A stretch of 64,000 nt of DNA. It comes from Xylanibacter muris. Lineage in GTDB: Bacteria > Bacteroidota > Bacteroidia > Bacteroidales > Bacteroidaceae. Made by a program: the position numbers and the translations under genes. The stretch lies in NCBI RefSeq assembly GCF_013166605.1, contig NZ_JABKKF010000008.1:1-64000 (forward strand), in the 5' to 3' direction. Under the pieces are notes generated by a model. That model saw nothing but the letters and a program-made list of their open reading frames with translations, made no database searches and had not been told where the DNA came from. Positions 7,119 to 16,703 of the stretch are shown one piece after another (positions within the stretch are counted from its first letter, which is position 1; every line of letters begins with the position of its first letter).

Positions 7119-8042
7119 TCACTTTATCATATCTATCTCACGCATCCATGCCTCGGCAATATGCGTCCAACAGGCTGTGGAGCCAGGCTGTCCTCTGAGA
7201 GCTATTCCATGGGCGCCAAAAGGGAAGATATGAAGAGAAGACTTACTGACGCCGGACAATAGCAGAGACTTGTATATCTCAACACTATTCAAAGGCGATA
7301 CCGTACGGTCGTCGGAAGCATGGAACATAAGCATAGGTGAAGTGTCACCGTCTATCATTGTATTGATAGGGAAACGTTCCATAAGCTTACGTATGTCACC
7401 TTTCGTGTTCTTCGGACTCTCTCCGACACCATCTATCTTTCCGGCAGGACTTACAAGAATGGCAAAGTCAGGACGGCAGCTTACCGTATCAAGGGCATCA
7501 CCGCAACGGCTGTAATCTTCCTTTGCCACATTTACACAAGCACTTATATGAGCACCGGCAGAGCAACCTATAAGCCCTATCTTATGCGGAGATACTCCAT
7601 AATCGGCGGCATGCGAACGTATCCACTTCACCGCACGCTGGGCATCCATAACGGGAGCAATAGACGGTTCCTCCAAATCCGGCTGGTTTGGCAACCGGTG
7701 GATAAGGACAAAAGCCGTCACGCCAAACGTATTCAGCCACTTGGCGAAACTCACTCCGACCGTCTCGTATGCCTGCTTAACATACCCGCCGCCGGGAATA
7801 ACAATCACTGCAGCACCGCAACGTTCTTCAAGCCCTGGGGTATAGACATACATACGAGGTTGTTCAACCCTCCAGATACGGTTATTGAGGATGGAATCAC
7901 GATGGTCTGTTCCATTGGCATTCGGCATGTTCTCAATGTCGTAAAGATTAATCCGCTTATGACAGAATAAATCCGACTCCTGTGAAAATAAGTTCACAGA
8001 TATGGCAAGAAACAGTATTACGGTAGATAATAGATGGCTCAT
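7119..8042 (-). CDS. Secreted alpha/beta-hydrolase, acetyl-esterase-like
   Basis: 307 residues. Signal peptide MSHLLSTVILFLAISVNLFSQ. Alpha/beta-hydrolase features in order: oxyanion-hole strand VIVIPGGGYVKQAYE (about 78-92), a catalytic-serine motif GCSAGAH (GxSxG, about 160), an acid in FHASDDRTVSP (about 243), and the histidine in FPFGAHGIALR (about 275). The arrangement, with an arginine/proline-rich cap and an N-terminal Tyr-Thr-Pro sequence before the hydrolase core, matches secreted BD-FAE/acetylxylan-esterase-like enzymes of Bacteroidales that deacetylate plant glycans. The substrate is not determinable. The promoter and a leader hairpin lie directly upstream. Confidence 0.85.
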   Translation of the reverse strand: MSHLLSTVILFLAISVNLFSQESDLFCHKRINLYDIENMPNANGTDHRDSILNNRIWRVEQPRMYVYTPGLEERCGAAVIVIPGGGYVKQAYETVGVSFAKWLNTFGVTAFVLIHRLPNQPDLEEPSIAPVMDAQRAVKWIRSHAADYGVSPHKIGLIGCSAGAHISACVNVAKEDYSRCGDALDTVSCRPDFAILVSPAGKIDGVGESPKNTKGDIRKLMERFPINTMIDGDTSPMLMFHASDDRTVSPLNSVEIYKSLLLSGVSKSSLHIFPFGAHGIALRGQPGSTACWTHIAEAWMREIDMIK

Positions 8043-8063
8043 CTTTTCATATAAATAAAAATG

Positions 8064-8091
8064 TAATCGGAAATGGTCGTCTTTCCGATTA
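8064..8091 (-). promoter_or_regulatory. Leader stem-loop upstream of the esterase gene
   Basis: Perfect 10-bp inverted repeat TAATCGGAAA (8064-8073) with TTTCCGATTA (8082-8091), 8-base loop. It sits just inside or at the start of the transcript of the secreted esterase, 22 bases before its ATG. There is no T-run, so it is not a simple terminator; an operator or mRNA-stability hairpin is possible. Confidence 0.45.
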
Positions 8092-8099
8092 CAAAATTA
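8092..8099 (-). promoter_or_regulatory. Promoter element (TAATTTTG) of the esterase gene
   Basis: Minus-strand TAATTTTG, 50 bases before the esterase ATG, overlapping the edge of the inverted repeat. Confidence 0.6.
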
Positions 8100-8210
8100 A
8101 CCAAAATACACGAGACTATACACCATCCGGATAAAATAAAATGACTATATGTCGAGAAAACACGGCATTTCCCTGAATAGTGGACACATCTGTGCGGTAT
8201 TACACCAATA

Positions 8211-9965
8211 TTAAAACACAGTCATGATATCCGCCATTATCTGTTCATCCGTCAAATGATTGTCTTCCATCAGCACGTTGACGTCATATCTGTCATAAAG
8301 GGCTTTCCTCACTCCGAAACAAAGAACCTTCATATCTGACGGACCGTAGAACCGTGCGATACGCTCACCGAAACCACCGTCGAGACATCCGTCCTCTATT
8401 GTAACAACAAGTCGATGCGTGGCTTTCAGATCCTCAAGCATGTTCTCATCTATGCCGGAAAGATAGCGAGGATTTATCAGCGTTGCCTCAATACCATTCT
8501 CATTCAACATATCTGCAACATTTTCACCCTTACGATAAAAATCACCGGCAGCTATTATTGCAATATCCTTCCCCTTGCGCATCATACGGTATGTGTTCAA
8601 ATGACTGTAGTCAGTGTCGTATTCAATATCGCTGTGTCTGACTCCCCACTCCGGAACACGAATTGCCACAGAATACATGTCCTGACATATTGCCCAACGC
8701 TCCATCGCTATGAGTTCCTCATAAGTGGTTGGGGCGAGATATACCAGATTGGGAATATGGCTTAGCATAGGGATGTCAAAAAAACAGATATGGGTAAAAT
8801 CATTCATCCCGAATATTGAAGCACCGATGACATTTATAACTGCCGGATTGCCGTTTACACATAAATCCTGCGCCAATTGGTCGTAAGTACGCTGAAGAAA
8901 TGTAGCGTATGTACTGAAAACCGGACGTGCGCCTCCTTTTGCCATTCCGGAAGCCATTGCCACAGCCTGTTCTTCTGCAATTCCAACATCAACAAATTGG
9001 CTTCCGGCTTCCTCACGCTCTTTTGGACCGAAGCCTACCGCAGCGGGAACACCCGCGGCAATACACACGAGTTTTGAATCACGCTTTATCTCTTCACGCA
9101 GCCATTCGCCAAGTAAAGCCGGCATATACTCTCCTGTGTCCTCGCCCTTCGGATTACCCGTAGACAAATCGAAAGGCACACACCAGTGCCACGCTTCTTT
9201 ATTCTCAACGGCAGGACTGTAGCCGTGCCCCTTTTCTGTATGGATATGCACGACTGTCGGACGTGGAGTATCTTTCACTGCAACAAACGCTTCTATAAGA
9301 CAGGAAATATCATTACCTTCTTCCACATACAGGTATTCAAAGCCCATTGCCTTGAAAAAATTAAGCTCGGCACGGCCGGATGTTTCCCTCAGCAAACGAA
9401 GATTCCCGTAAAGACCTCCATGATTCTCTGCAATACTCATCTCGTTATCGTTCACGACTATAATAATATTTGTATTCAGCTCGGCTGCAGTATCAAGCCC
9501 TTCAAAAGCCTCACCACCGCTCAAACTGCCGTCACCTATCACTGCCACAATATTTTCATTGCCACCACGCAAATCACGGGCTTTTTGCAAACCTGTGGCA
9601 AGAGACACCGAAGTGGACGTATGCCCTATTTCAAAACAATCGTATTCAGGTGACTCAAGCGGGCTGCTATATCCAGACACTTCATCAAAACGGGCATCAT
9701 CAATATATCCGAAGGCACGGCCGGTAAGCATCTTATGTGGGTATATCTGATGTGACACATCAAAGACAAACTTGTCTTCAGGCGTATTAAACACATAATT
9801 CAAAGCAACAACGGCCTCTGTTATCCCTAAATTAGGACCGACATGCCCACCACGGTTGCTGACCCTGTTCAATATACCACGACGTATCTCACTGGCCAAT
9901 ACATCCAATTGCCCTACCGTAAATCCTTTTATATCCTTCGGTGACTTTATCCTCTCCAGGTACAT
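8211..9965 (-). CDS. 1-deoxy-D-xylulose-5-phosphate synthase-like thiamine enzyme (divergent)
   Basis: A 584-residue thiamine-diphosphate transketolase-family protein. The N-terminal pyrimidine/pyrophosphate part shows GGHVGPNLGITE (39-50), DVSHQIYPHKMLTGR (69-83), GHTSTSVSLATGL, the ThDP motif GDGSLSGGEAFEGLD then NDNEMSIA (144-179); the central part shows FVDVGIAEEQAVAMASGMA with the catalytic Glu. Canonical Dxs makes DXP from pyruvate and glyceraldehyde-3-phosphate for isoprenoid, thiamine and pyridoxal synthesis. This one departs from it: the DRAG-x-VG-x-DG-x-TH segment is ASIFGMNDFTH, and YPRG is RVPEWG, so two arginines that bind the substrate phosphate are absent. It may be a second, specialised Dxs-like enzyme. 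Start ATG 9965 was chosen over 10010 because MYLERIKSPKDIK fits the family start. Confidence 0.85.
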   Translation of the reverse strand: MYLERIKSPKDIKGFTVGQLDVLASEIRRGILNRVSNRGGHVGPNLGITEAVVALNYVFNTPEDKFVFDVSHQIYPHKMLTGRAFGYIDDARFDEVSGYSSPLESPEYDCFEIGHTSTSVSLATGLQKARDLRGGNENIVAVIGDGSLSGGEAFEGLDTAAELNTNIIIVVNDNEMSIAENHGGLYGNLRLLRETSGRAELNFFKAMGFEYLYVEEGNDISCLIEAFVAVKDTPRPTVVHIHTEKGHGYSPAVENKEAWHWCVPFDLSTGNPKGEDTGEYMPALLGEWLREEIKRDSKLVCIAAGVPAAVGFGPKEREEAGSQFVDVGIAEEQAVAMASGMAKGGARPVFSTYATFLQRTYDQLAQDLCVNGNPAVINVIGASIFGMNDFTHICFFDIPMLSHIPNLVYLAPTTYEELIAMERWAICQDMYSVAIRVPEWGVRHSDIEYDTDYSHLNTYRMMRKGKDIAIIAAGDFYRKGENVADMLNENGIEATLINPRYLSGIDENMLEDLKATHRLVVTIEDGCLDGGFGERIARFYGPSDMKVLCFGVRKALYDRYDVNVLMEDNHLTDEQIMADIMTVF

Positions 9966-10026
9966 ATTATAACTCTCCTTTAAGTTTAAAACAATTATAT
10001 TCTTATACACAATCAGTTTAACAATG

Positions 10027-10034
10027 CAAAGGTA
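10027..10034 (-). promoter_or_regulatory. Promoter element (TACCTTTG) of the Dxs-like gene
   Basis: Minus-strand TACCTTTG, 62 bases before the chosen ATG at 9965. Confidence 0.65.
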
Positions 10035-10459
10035 ACGCTAATTCTTTATTCTGTATGTATATAGGTTACAGAGTATATTAACATTATTACTCATAACAAT
10101 ATATATGGAAATCATCAAAATTCATATTACATACAAACATACACAGCTTCACTGTATTAGATTGTCCGAAATCTATCAAAACAATATAATAATGGAGCTG
10201 TTCAATAAATCTATCCGAATGAAACTGTAATAGGATGCTTACATGTCCTTATTTTATACCTCATCATAAAAACATTGCGAATCAATGCCTTCATAAGAAC
10301 ATCAGAATATAAAACAGCCGGATGACGGACAATGGAAACTTAGTGACAATCGGATGCACTATACAAAAACTGTGACACACCGGACAGGACATCGCGCTAT
10401 AAAATGCCGAAAAGCACTTTATGAGAACTAAGGATATCACACTGTTTAGTTTTATATAC

Positions 10460-10496
10460 GATTAAAGGCTGCCGTTAATTCCGACAGCCTTTAATC
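10460..10496 (-). terminator. Probable terminator of the ribosomal supercluster
   Basis: A 12-bp stem GATTAAAGGCTG with CAGCCTTTAATC around a 13-base loop, 26 bases past the rplQ stop. The T-run after it is poor (TATATAAAACT), so termination may need help or the hairpin may mark the mRNA 3' end. Confidence 0.6.
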
Positions 10497-10522
10497 ATAT
10501 ATAAAACACTTAATATTCTACA

Positions 10523-11017
10523 TTATTCAGCCTTTGGAGCCTCTTCCGCTGCAGGTGTTTCTGTCATCTGCTCTTCTACAGCAGGAACCTCCTCTGCCTT
10601 AGCGGACTTGCGTGAACGGCGTGTAGACTTCTTCTTTGTCGTTGTCTTAGCCATGTTCTCATCAAAGTCAACAAGCTCTATGAAACAGATTGGAGCAGCA
10701 TCGCCCTTACGGAAACCAAGCTTAATAATACGTGTATAACCACCGGGACGGTCGCCTACTTTCTCTGAAACAGTACTGAAAAGCTCTTTGATGGCTTCCT
10801 TGTTCTGAAGATAGCTGAATACGACACGACGTGAATTTGTAGTATCATCCTTAGAACGTGTAATCAGCGGTTCAACATATTTCTTCAGAGCTTTTGCCTT
10901 GGCAACAGTCGTAGTGATTCTTTTGTGCATAATCAACGAAATAGCCATGTTTGCAAGCATAGCTGAACGATGAGATGCAGTACGACCTAAATGGTTGAAT
11001 TTCTTATTATGTCTCAT
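10523..11017 (-). CDS. rplQ: 50S ribosomal protein L17
   Basis: 164 residues. The core (about 1-118) shows the L17 signature [17 protein letters not shown] and the later [15 protein letters not shown]. The last 45 residues are a Lys/Ser/Arg patch followed by an Ala/Glu-rich tail ([10 protein letters not shown]) that E. coli L17 lacks; such tails occur in Bacteroidota. L17 sits near the exit tunnel on 23S rRNA. It is the last gene of the supercluster, 4 bases after rpoA. Confidence 0.97.
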   Translation of the reverse strand: MRHNKKFNHLGRTASHRSAMLANMAISLIMHKRITTTVAKAKALKKYVEPLITRSKDDTTNSRRVVFSYLQNKEAIKELFSTVSEKVGDRPGGYTRIIKLGFRKGDAAPICFIELVDFDENMAKTTTKKKSTRRSRKSAKAEEVPAVEEQMTETPAAEEAPKAE

Positions 11018-11021
11018 TTTT

Positions 11022-12014
11022 TTATTCTTTATCTAATTTATACTTAGAAATATCAGTTCCAAACGACAGATTCAGACTCTCGAGCAAATCATCAAGCTCA
11101 GTGAGCGATTTCTTACCAAAGTTGCGGAACTTCAAAAGGTCTGTCTTATTATACTGTACGAGGTCTCCCAATGTGTCGACATCAGCAGCTTTCAGACAAT
11201 TTAGAGCACGAACACTCAGATTCATATCTACAAGACGTGTCTTCAACAACTGACGCATGTGCAACACCTCCTCATCAAATTCCTGATTGCTGTCAACGTC
11301 AGCATTCTCAAGAGTTATCTTCTCGTCAGAGAACAACATAAAGTGATAAATAAGAATCTTTGCAGCCTCTTTAAGAGCATCCTTTGGGTGTATGGAACCA
11401 TCCGTAGTAACCTCCAACAAAAGCTTATCGTAGTCGGTCTTCTGCTCGACACGATATGGCTCTACAGAGAATTTAACATTACGGATTGGGGTGTAAATAG
11501 AATCGATTGCAATTACGTTCACATCAGTGCAGAATTCACGATTTTCATCGGCTGTAACATATCCACGACCTTTGTTAATAGTAAGATCAATCTGCATTGA
11601 AGCTTTGGAGTCTAAATGACAAATCACCAAATCTGGGTTTAACACTTCAAATCCAGTCAGATACTTACCTATATCACCAGCTTTAAACTCGGTAGAATTC
11701 TCGACTGTGATACTGACTTTTTCGTTCTCGAATTCTTCTACAACTTGCTTGAATCTTACTTGCTTAAGATTCAAGATAATGTTAGTGACATCCTCTTTGA
11801 CACCAGATACAGAGGAGAACTCGTGCTCAACACCGGCAATACGAATAGTGTTGATAGCGTAACCCTCAAGTGATGAAAGAAGTATACGGCGTAAAGCGTT
11901 ACCTATAGTAACACCAAACCCTGACTCAAGAGGACGAAATTCGAACTTTCCGAATTTGTCATTTGCCTCCAACATTACGACTTTATCAGGTTTTTGAAAT
12001 GCTAATATCGCCAT
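11022..12014 (-). CDS. rpoA: RNA polymerase subunit alpha
   Basis: 330 residues, the normal length. The N-terminal domain carries [20 protein letters not shown] (about 31-50), which drives dimerisation and assembly of beta and beta'. The C-terminal domain from about residue 245 shows [22 protein letters not shown] and [13 protein letters not shown], the helix-hairpin-helix that contacts DNA and activators. It is placed between rpsD and rplQ as in other bacteria, with 12- and 4-base gaps. Confidence 0.98.
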   Translation of the reverse strand: MAILAFQKPDKVVMLEANDKFGKFEFRPLESGFGVTIGNALRRILLSSLEGYAINTIRIAGVEHEFSSVSGVKEDVTNIILNLKQVRFKQVVEEFENEKVSITVENSTEFKAGDIGKYLTGFEVLNPDLVICHLDSKASMQIDLTINKGRGYVTADENREFCTDVNVIAIDSIYTPIRNVKFSVEPYRVEQKTDYDKLLLEVTTDGSIHPKDALKEAAKILIYHFMLFSDEKITLENADVDSNQEFDEEVLHMRQLLKTRLVDMNLSVRALNCLKAADVDTLGDLVQYNKTDLLKFRNFGKKSLTELDDLLESLNLSFGTDISKYKLDKE

Positions 12015-12026
12015 TAATTTAATGAT

Positions 12027-12632
12027 TTATTTAGAGTACAACTCAACGATTAACTGTTCCTTTATGTTCTCTGGAATATCGGCACGCTCCGGCTTATGGA
12101 GTAACTTACCACCCTTTATATTCTCATCCCATTCAATCCATGGATACTTACTGTGGTTAAACCCGGCAAGCGCAGCCTCAATAACCTCAAGTGACTTTGC
12201 CTTCTCACGAACAGCAACTATCTGTCCTGGCTTAACAGAATAAGAAGGGATATTTACAACATTTCCATCAACAGTAATATGCTTGTGACCAACAAGCTGA
12301 CGCGCTGCGGCACGGGTCGGAGCAAGTCCAAGACGGAAAACAACATTGTCAAGACGGCATTCAAGATTCTGAAGCAAAACTTCACCTGTAATACCATCTG
12401 CCTTTGCAGCTTTCTCAAACATGTTGCGGAACTGACGTTCCAAAAGTCCATATGTATATTTGGCCTTCTGCTTCTCTGCCAACATGACAGCGTACTCAGA
12501 CATTTTTCTGCGACGGTTGTTGCCATGCTGTCCAGGAGGGAAGTTTCTCCTAGACAAAACTTTATCCGCACCGAAGATGGGCTCTCCAAAACGACGTGCG
12601 ATTTTCGATTTCGGTCCAATATATCTTGCCAT
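12027..12632 (-). CDS. rpsD: 30S ribosomal protein S4
   Basis: 201 residues. The start [21 protein letters not shown] is the family N-terminus of the zinc-free form. The central S4 RNA-binding fold has [31 protein letters not shown] (positions about 92-122). S4 nucleates assembly of the 5' domain of 16S rRNA. In enteric bacteria it represses the alpha operon in which it lies; whether that holds here is unknown. Confidence 0.98.
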   Translation of the reverse strand: MARYIGPKSKIARRFGEPIFGADKVLSRRNFPPGQHGNNRRRKMSEYAVMLAEKQKAKYTYGLLERQFRNMFEKAAKADGITGEVLLQNLECRLDNVVFRLGLAPTRAAARQLVGHKHITVDGNVVNIPSYSVKPGQIVAVREKAKSLEVIEAALAGFNHSKYPWIEWDENIKGGKLLHKPERADIPENIKEQLIVELYSK

Positions 12633-12683
12633 AATTATTCTTTAATTTAAAAATCTGTTTTTTAACAAACTTAAGTATTCTGA

Positions 12684-13073
12684 CTATACTCTACGTCTCT
12701 TTGGAGGACGGCAACCGTTATGTGGAAGCGGTGTTACATCAACAATCTCCATAACCTCAATACCTGCACCATGAATTGCACGTATCGCAGACTCACGTCC
12801 GTTACCCGGTCCCTTTACATAAGCCTTTACCTTACGCAAGCCAAGGTCAAAAGCAACCTTTGCACAATCCTCTGCAGCCATCTGAGCAGCATAAGGAGTA
12901 TTCTTCTTTGAGCCGCGGAAGCCCATCTTACCGGCAGAAGACCAAGAGATAACTTGTCCTTCACCGTTTGCCAAAGACACAATGATATTATTGAATGAAC
13001 TATGGACATGCAATTGTCCGATAGCGTCAACTTTTACATTCCTTTTCTTTGAAGTGACTGTTTTCTTTGCCAT
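12684..13073 (-). CDS. rpsK: 30S ribosomal protein S11
   Basis: 129 residues. Signatures are [16 protein letters not shown] near the N-terminus, [21 protein letters not shown] in the middle and the basic C-terminus [14 protein letters not shown]11 lies on the platform of the small subunit near the mRNA exit. It is 30 bases after rpsM. Confidence 0.98.
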   Translation of the reverse strand: MAKKTVTSKKRNVKVDAIGQLHVHSSFNNIIVSLANGEGQVISWSSAGKMGFRGSKKNTPYAAQMAAEDCAKVAFDLGLRKVKAYVKGPGNGRESAIRAIHGAGIEVMEIVDVTPLPHNGCRPPKRRRV

Positions 13074-13103
13074 AATTCTAAATTCTTAATTCGTATTACT
13101 TAA

Positions 13104-13484
13104 TTATTTAGTGGCTTTCTTCTTATTGGCAACAGTCTTCTTCTTTCCCTTACGGGTACGAGCATTATTCTTTGTACTCTGACCGCGAACAGGAAGACCG
13201 TTACGATGACGAACTCCACGATAGCAACCAATATCCATCAGTCGCTTAATATTCAATTGGATCTCTGAACGGAGATCACCTTCAACCTTGAATTCAGCGC
13301 CGATAATTTCACGGATCTTAGCTGCCTGCTCGTCACTCCATTCGTTGACTTTCAGGTCGCGGCTTACGCCTGCCTTATCCAATATCTTTGCTGAACTACT
13401 TCGACCTATACCAAAGATATAAGTCAATGCGATTTCGCCACGCTTCTCCTGGGGCAAATCTACTCCAACAATTCTTATTGCCAT
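13104..13484 (-). CDS. rpsM: 30S ribosomal protein S13
   Basis: 126 residues. Starts [23 protein letters not shown], with [11 protein letters not shown] (helix-hairpin-helix) and the [20 protein letters not shown] signature read as [18 protein letters not shown]. The Lys-rich tail [14 protein letters not shown] reaches the P-site tRNA. S13 forms intersubunit bridges at the head. Confidence 0.98.
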   Translation of the reverse strand: MAIRIVGVDLPQEKRGEIALTYIFGIGRSSSAKILDKAGVSRDLKVNEWSDEQAAKIREIIGAEFKVEGDLRSEIQLNIKRLMDIGCYRGVRHRNGLPVRGQSTKNNARTRKGKKKTVANKKKATK

Positions 13485-13522
13485 TGTTAAAAAATAAAAT
13501 AGATAATTTGTTAATAATAAAA

Positions 13523-13639
13523 TTAACCCTGACGCATCTTATACTTAGGGTTTTTCTTGTTGATAACGAACAGACGTCCCTTACGACGCACAATTTTGCA
13601 ATCAGGGGTACGTTTCTTCAATGATGCTCTTGTCTTCAT
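13523..13639 (-). CDS. rpmJ: 50S ribosomal protein L36
   Basis: 38 residues, starting [20 protein letters not shown] and ending NPKYKMRQG. Only one cysteine is visible (C14) where zinc-binding L36 has three cysteines and a histidine, so this is the zinc-independent form. It lies 14 bases downstream of infA and 38 bases before rpsM, the classical place. Confidence 0.95.
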   Translation of the reverse strand: MKTRASLKKRTPDCKIVRRKGRLFVINKKNPKYKMRQG

Positions 13640-13653
13640 ATTTATATATATGT

Positions 13654-13872
13654 TTATTTGTATCTAAATACAATTCTTCCTTTTGTCAAATCATAAGGGC
13701 TCATCTCGACCTTCACCTTATCACCTGGAAGTATCTTGATATAATGCATTCTCATCTTTCCCGAGATATGCGCTATAATCTGTACACCATTTTCTAACTC
13801 AACTCTAAACATTGCATTAGAAAGAGACTCTATTATTGTCCCGTCCTGCTCGATAGCAGATTGTTTTGCCAT
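13654..13872 (-). CDS. infA: Translation initiation factor IF-1
   Basis: 72 residues with a single OB-fold (S1-like): [21 protein letters not shown], the conserved [18 protein letters not shown], and ending in [11 protein letters not shown]-1 binds the A site of the 30S subunit during initiation. It starts 3 bases after the map stop. Confidence 0.98.
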   Translation of the reverse strand: MAKQSAIEQDGTIIESLSNAMFRVELENGVQIIAHISGKMRMHYIKILPGDKVKVEMSPYDLTKGRIVFRYK

Positions 13873-13875
13873 ATA

Positions 13876-14676
13876 TTAATGTATATTACTTTCTAACTTT
13901 TCTATTTCTTCAAACGATGATAATATCTCTGCCTTACCCTTACGGATAGTCACGGTATGTTCAAAATGCGCTGCCACCTTGCCGTCTAAGGTCCTTATCG
14001 CCCATTTATCCGGCATCAAACCAACAGACCTGTTTCCCATGGTAACCATCGGTTCAATAGCCAAGCACATTCCGGACTTAAGCATTAAACCGGATCCATA
14101 TTTCCCATAATTAGGAACCTGTGGATCTTCATGCATATCCCGTCCTATTCCATGTCCGGTAAGTTCACGGACAATTCCATATCCTTTTGGCTCACAATAC
14201 TCTTGAATGGCATTTCCGATGTCTCCGATATGTTTACCGGCAACAGCATTGTCTATACCCAAGTAAAGCGACTGCTTCGCTACACGCAAAAGTTCTTTAA
14301 CGTCCTCTGCAACTTCACCCACAGCAAATGTGTAGCAAGAATCGCCATTGTATCCTGCAAAAACTATGCCACAATCTATTGACACGATGTCGCCATCTCT
14401 AAGCACTGTCTTTTTGTCAGGTATGCCATGTACAACCACCTCATTCACAGAAGTACAAATACTGGCAGGAAAATCATCACCAAAAGGATTCGGGAAACCT
14501 TTAAAAGCAGGAAGAGCTCCATTATCTCTAATAAACTCTTCCGCTATATTATCCAATTGGAAAGTAGAAACACCCGGCTTTATATGTTTTGCCAACTCAC
14601 CAAGCGTTCTACCGACCAAACGGTTTGCCTGACGCATCAAATCTATTTCATCTTCAGTCTTCAGAAATATTCTCAT
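13876..14676 (-). CDS. map: Methionine aminopeptidase, type I
   Basis: 266 residues. Removes the initiator methionine from nascent proteins whose second residue is small. The five metal ligands of the pita-bread fold are all visible: Asp and Asp in SIDCGIVFAGYNGDSCY, His in GHGIGRDMHEDP, Glu in AIEPMVTMG and Glu in FEHTVTI; the substrate histidine is in VVHGIPDKK. It has no N-terminal SH3 or zinc extension, so it is the short type Ia. It sits between secY and infA, the Gram-positive and Bacteroidota arrangement. Confidence 0.98.
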   Translation of the reverse strand: MRIFLKTEDEIDLMRQANRLVGRTLGELAKHIKPGVSTFQLDNIAEEFIRDNGALPAFKGFPNPFGDDFPASICTSVNEVVVHGIPDKKTVLRDGDIVSIDCGIVFAGYNGDSCYTFAVGEVAEDVKELLRVAKQSLYLGIDNAVAGKHIGDIGNAIQEYCEPKGYGIVRELTGHGIGRDMHEDPQVPNYGKYGSGLMLKSGMCLAIEPMVTMGNRSVGLMPDKWAIRTLDGKVAAHFEHTVTIRKGKAEILSSFEEIEKLESNIH

Positions 14677-14691
14677 CTGAAAGTCGAACGT

Positions 14692-16035
14692 TTAATATGC
14701 AGCTATGCCACCACGCCCATGAATACGGCCCGAATTCAACAAACCGTCATAATGACGCATGAGCAAATGACTTTCAATCTGCTGCAAGGTGTCAAGCACA
14801 ACACCGATAAGAATCAAAAGTGATGTACCTCCGAAGAACTGTGAGAAAGCATCTTGCACATCGAGTAATCCTGCCAAAGCCGGCATTATGGCTATAAAGG
14901 CAATAAACAGAGAACCGGGTAATGTTATACGCGACATTACATTATCAATGTAATCAGCCGTGTCCTTTCCCGGTTTCACACCCGGTATAAAACCATTATT
15001 CCTCTTCATATCCTCAGCCATCTGTGTCGCATTCAATGTTATTGCAGTATAAAAATATGTAAATGCGATTATCAGGAATGCAAATATTATATTATACAGC
15101 CAACTGTGATGATTCAATAAAGAACGGACAACCCAACTTGAATTTTCCGGTGCGGAATATTGAACTACCGCCAATGGAATAAACATCAATGCCTGAGCAA
15201 AGATAATAGGCATAACATTGGCAGCAAACAATTTTACTGGAATATACTGGCGCGCACCTCCATATTGCTTATTTGCAACAAGGCGCTTCGCATATTGGAC
15301 AGGAATCCTACGTGTACCCTGAACCAGAACAATAGCGGCACATACTACAGCAAACAGAATAAGTATCTCTATCAGGAACATGATAAGGCCACCACCGCTA
15401 ATCGCAGTAAAACGAGAACCTACCTCCTGTATAAATGCCTGCGGCAAGCGGGCAATAATACCAATCATGATTATCAATGAAATACCGTTTCCTATGCCTT
15501 TATCAGTAATACGCTCACCCAACCAAAGTATAAACATACTTCCTGCAGCAAGAATGACAGAAGCAGTTATAAGGAAAACAGTCCAGGAAATGCCGCTTGC
15601 AAGGGCATTTCCTGCTGTCATCTTTAAGTTTATCAGATAACTCGGAGCCTGCAGAAGTAAGATACCTACTGTAAGCCAACGAGTATACATGCTGATTTTT
15701 TTTCTGCCGCTCTCACCCTCACGCTGCATCTTCTGGAAATAAGGTACAGCGACAGCAAGAAGCTGCATAACAATAGAAGCTGAGATGTAAGGCATAATTC
15801 CCAACGCAAAAATAGAAGCATTGGAAAATGCTCCACCAGAGAACATATCCAAAAGTGACATCAAACCACCTTGTGTCTGCGACTGCAATTTATCCAACAT
15901 ACTGGGATTAATACCCGGAAGCACGACGAACGAGCCAAAACGATAAATAGCCGTAAATAGAAGAGTAACGAGAATTCTGCCACGCAAATCCTCAATCTTC
16001 CAAATGTTCTTTAGTGTCTCAATTAACTTCTTCAT
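14692..16035 (-). CDS. secY: Protein translocase channel subunit SecY
   Basis: 447 residues with about ten hydrophobic segments. It begins MKKLIETLKNIWKIEDLRGRIL, has the SecY pattern FGSFVVLPGINPSM and plug region FSGGAFSNASIFALGIMPYI, and later the conserved DMKRNNGFIPGVKPGKDTADY before TM9. With SecE (46171-46362) it forms the inner-membrane channel for preproteins and membrane proteins. It lies between rplO and map. Confidence 0.98.
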   Translation of the reverse strand: MKKLIETLKNIWKIEDLRGRILVTLLFTAIYRFGSFVVLPGINPSMLDKLQSQTQGGLMSLLDMFSGGAFSNASIFALGIMPYISASIVMQLLAVAVPYFQKMQREGESGRKKISMYTRWLTVGILLLQAPSYLINLKMTAGNALASGISWTVFLITASVILAAGSMFILWLGERITDKGIGNGISLIIMIGIIARLPQAFIQEVGSRFTAISGGGLIMFLIEILILFAVVCAAIVLVQGTRRIPVQYAKRLVANKQYGGARQYIPVKLFAANVMPIIFAQALMFIPLAVVQYSAPENSSWVVRSLLNHHSWLYNIIFAFLIIAFTYFYTAITLNATQMAEDMKRNNGFIPGVKPGKDTADYIDNVMSRITLPGSLFIAFIAIMPALAGLLDVQDAFSQFFGGTSLLILIGVVLDTLQQIESHLLMRHYDGLLNSGRIHGRGGIAAY

Positions 16036-16039
16036 TGTA

Positions 16040-16486
16040 TTAGATTATTGTTATGTTACCACCTGCTGCCTTAATAGCTTCTTCAGCTGTCTTTGAGAAA
16101 GCGTTTGCTTCTACATCTACTTTTGCTGTAAGTTCACCATTACCCAGAACCTTAACCAATTCCTTACCATTAGTAAGTCCTGCGGCAACAAGTTCTGCTA
16201 TTCCAATCTTCGCAAGATTTTTCTCTTCCGCCATCTTCTGAAGAGTTGAAAGGTTTACAGCAAAATACTCCTTATGATTGATATTCTTAAATCCAGCCTT
16301 CGGAATACGACGTTGCAGAGGCATCTGACCACCTTCGAAACCTATTTTCCTCTTGTAGCCAGATCTTGCTTTGGCACCCTTATGTCCGCGTGTAGATGTT
16401 CCGCCAAGACCAGAACCGGGTCCACGGCCGATTCTACGACGTGAGTGTGTCGAGCCTTCAGCAGGTTTTAAATTATGTAGTTTCAT
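16040..16486 (-). CDS. rplO: 50S ribosomal protein L15
   Basis: 148 residues. The N-terminal basic extension MKLHNLKPAEGSTHSRRRIGRG followed by GSGLGGTSTRGHKGAKARSG winds through 23S rRNA; GFEGGQMPLQRRIPKAGF is the L15 signature. The gene ends 4 bases before secY. Confidence 0.98.
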   Translation of the reverse strand: MKLHNLKPAEGSTHSRRRIGRGPGSGLGGTSTRGHKGAKARSGYKRKIGFEGGQMPLQRRIPKAGFKNINHKEYFAVNLSTLQKMAEEKNLAKIGIAELVAAGLTNGKELVKVLGNGELTAKVDVEANAFSKTAEEAIKAAGGNITII

Positions 16487-16514
16487 AATTAATCAATTTT
16501 AAACGTTTTGAATA

Positions 16515-16691
16515 TTAGTCAATAACTGTCACCAAGTGATGAACTTTACGTATCATACCACGAAGAGAAGGAGTATCTTCCTTTTCTACGACCTGTGCTA
16601 TCTTACGCAAACCTAAAGCCTCCAATGTGCGCTTTTGGTCAATAGGTGCACCTATCTTACTCTTAATTTGCTTTATTTTTATCGTTGCCAT
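16515..16691 (-). CDS. rpmD: 50S ribosomal protein L30
   Basis: 58 residues, reading [20 protein letters not shown] through [20 protein letters not shown] to the end VTVID. Ferredoxin-like fold of the short bacterial L30. It lies between rpsE and rplO with gaps of 12 and 28 bases. Confidence 0.95.
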   Translation of the reverse strand: MATIKIKQIKSKIGAPIDQKRTLEALGLRKIAQVVEKEDTPSLRGMIRKVHHLVTVID

Positions 16692-16703
16692 AGTAAAATC
16701 TCC

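Larger units (their letters stand above)
9966..10522. other. Intergenic region between the Dxs-like gene and rplQ
   Basis: About 560 bases without a supportable gene. It contains the Dxs-like promoter (10027-10034) and the hairpin closing the ribosomal supercluster (10460-10496). The remaining AT-rich sequence shows no repeat or open frame that I trust. Confidence 0.6.

Noticed and set aside
10083..10440. Possible repeat or small RNA between the Dxs-like gene and rplQ
   Set aside because: No stem longer than chance, no promoter element apart from the Dxs-like one and no open frame with features.
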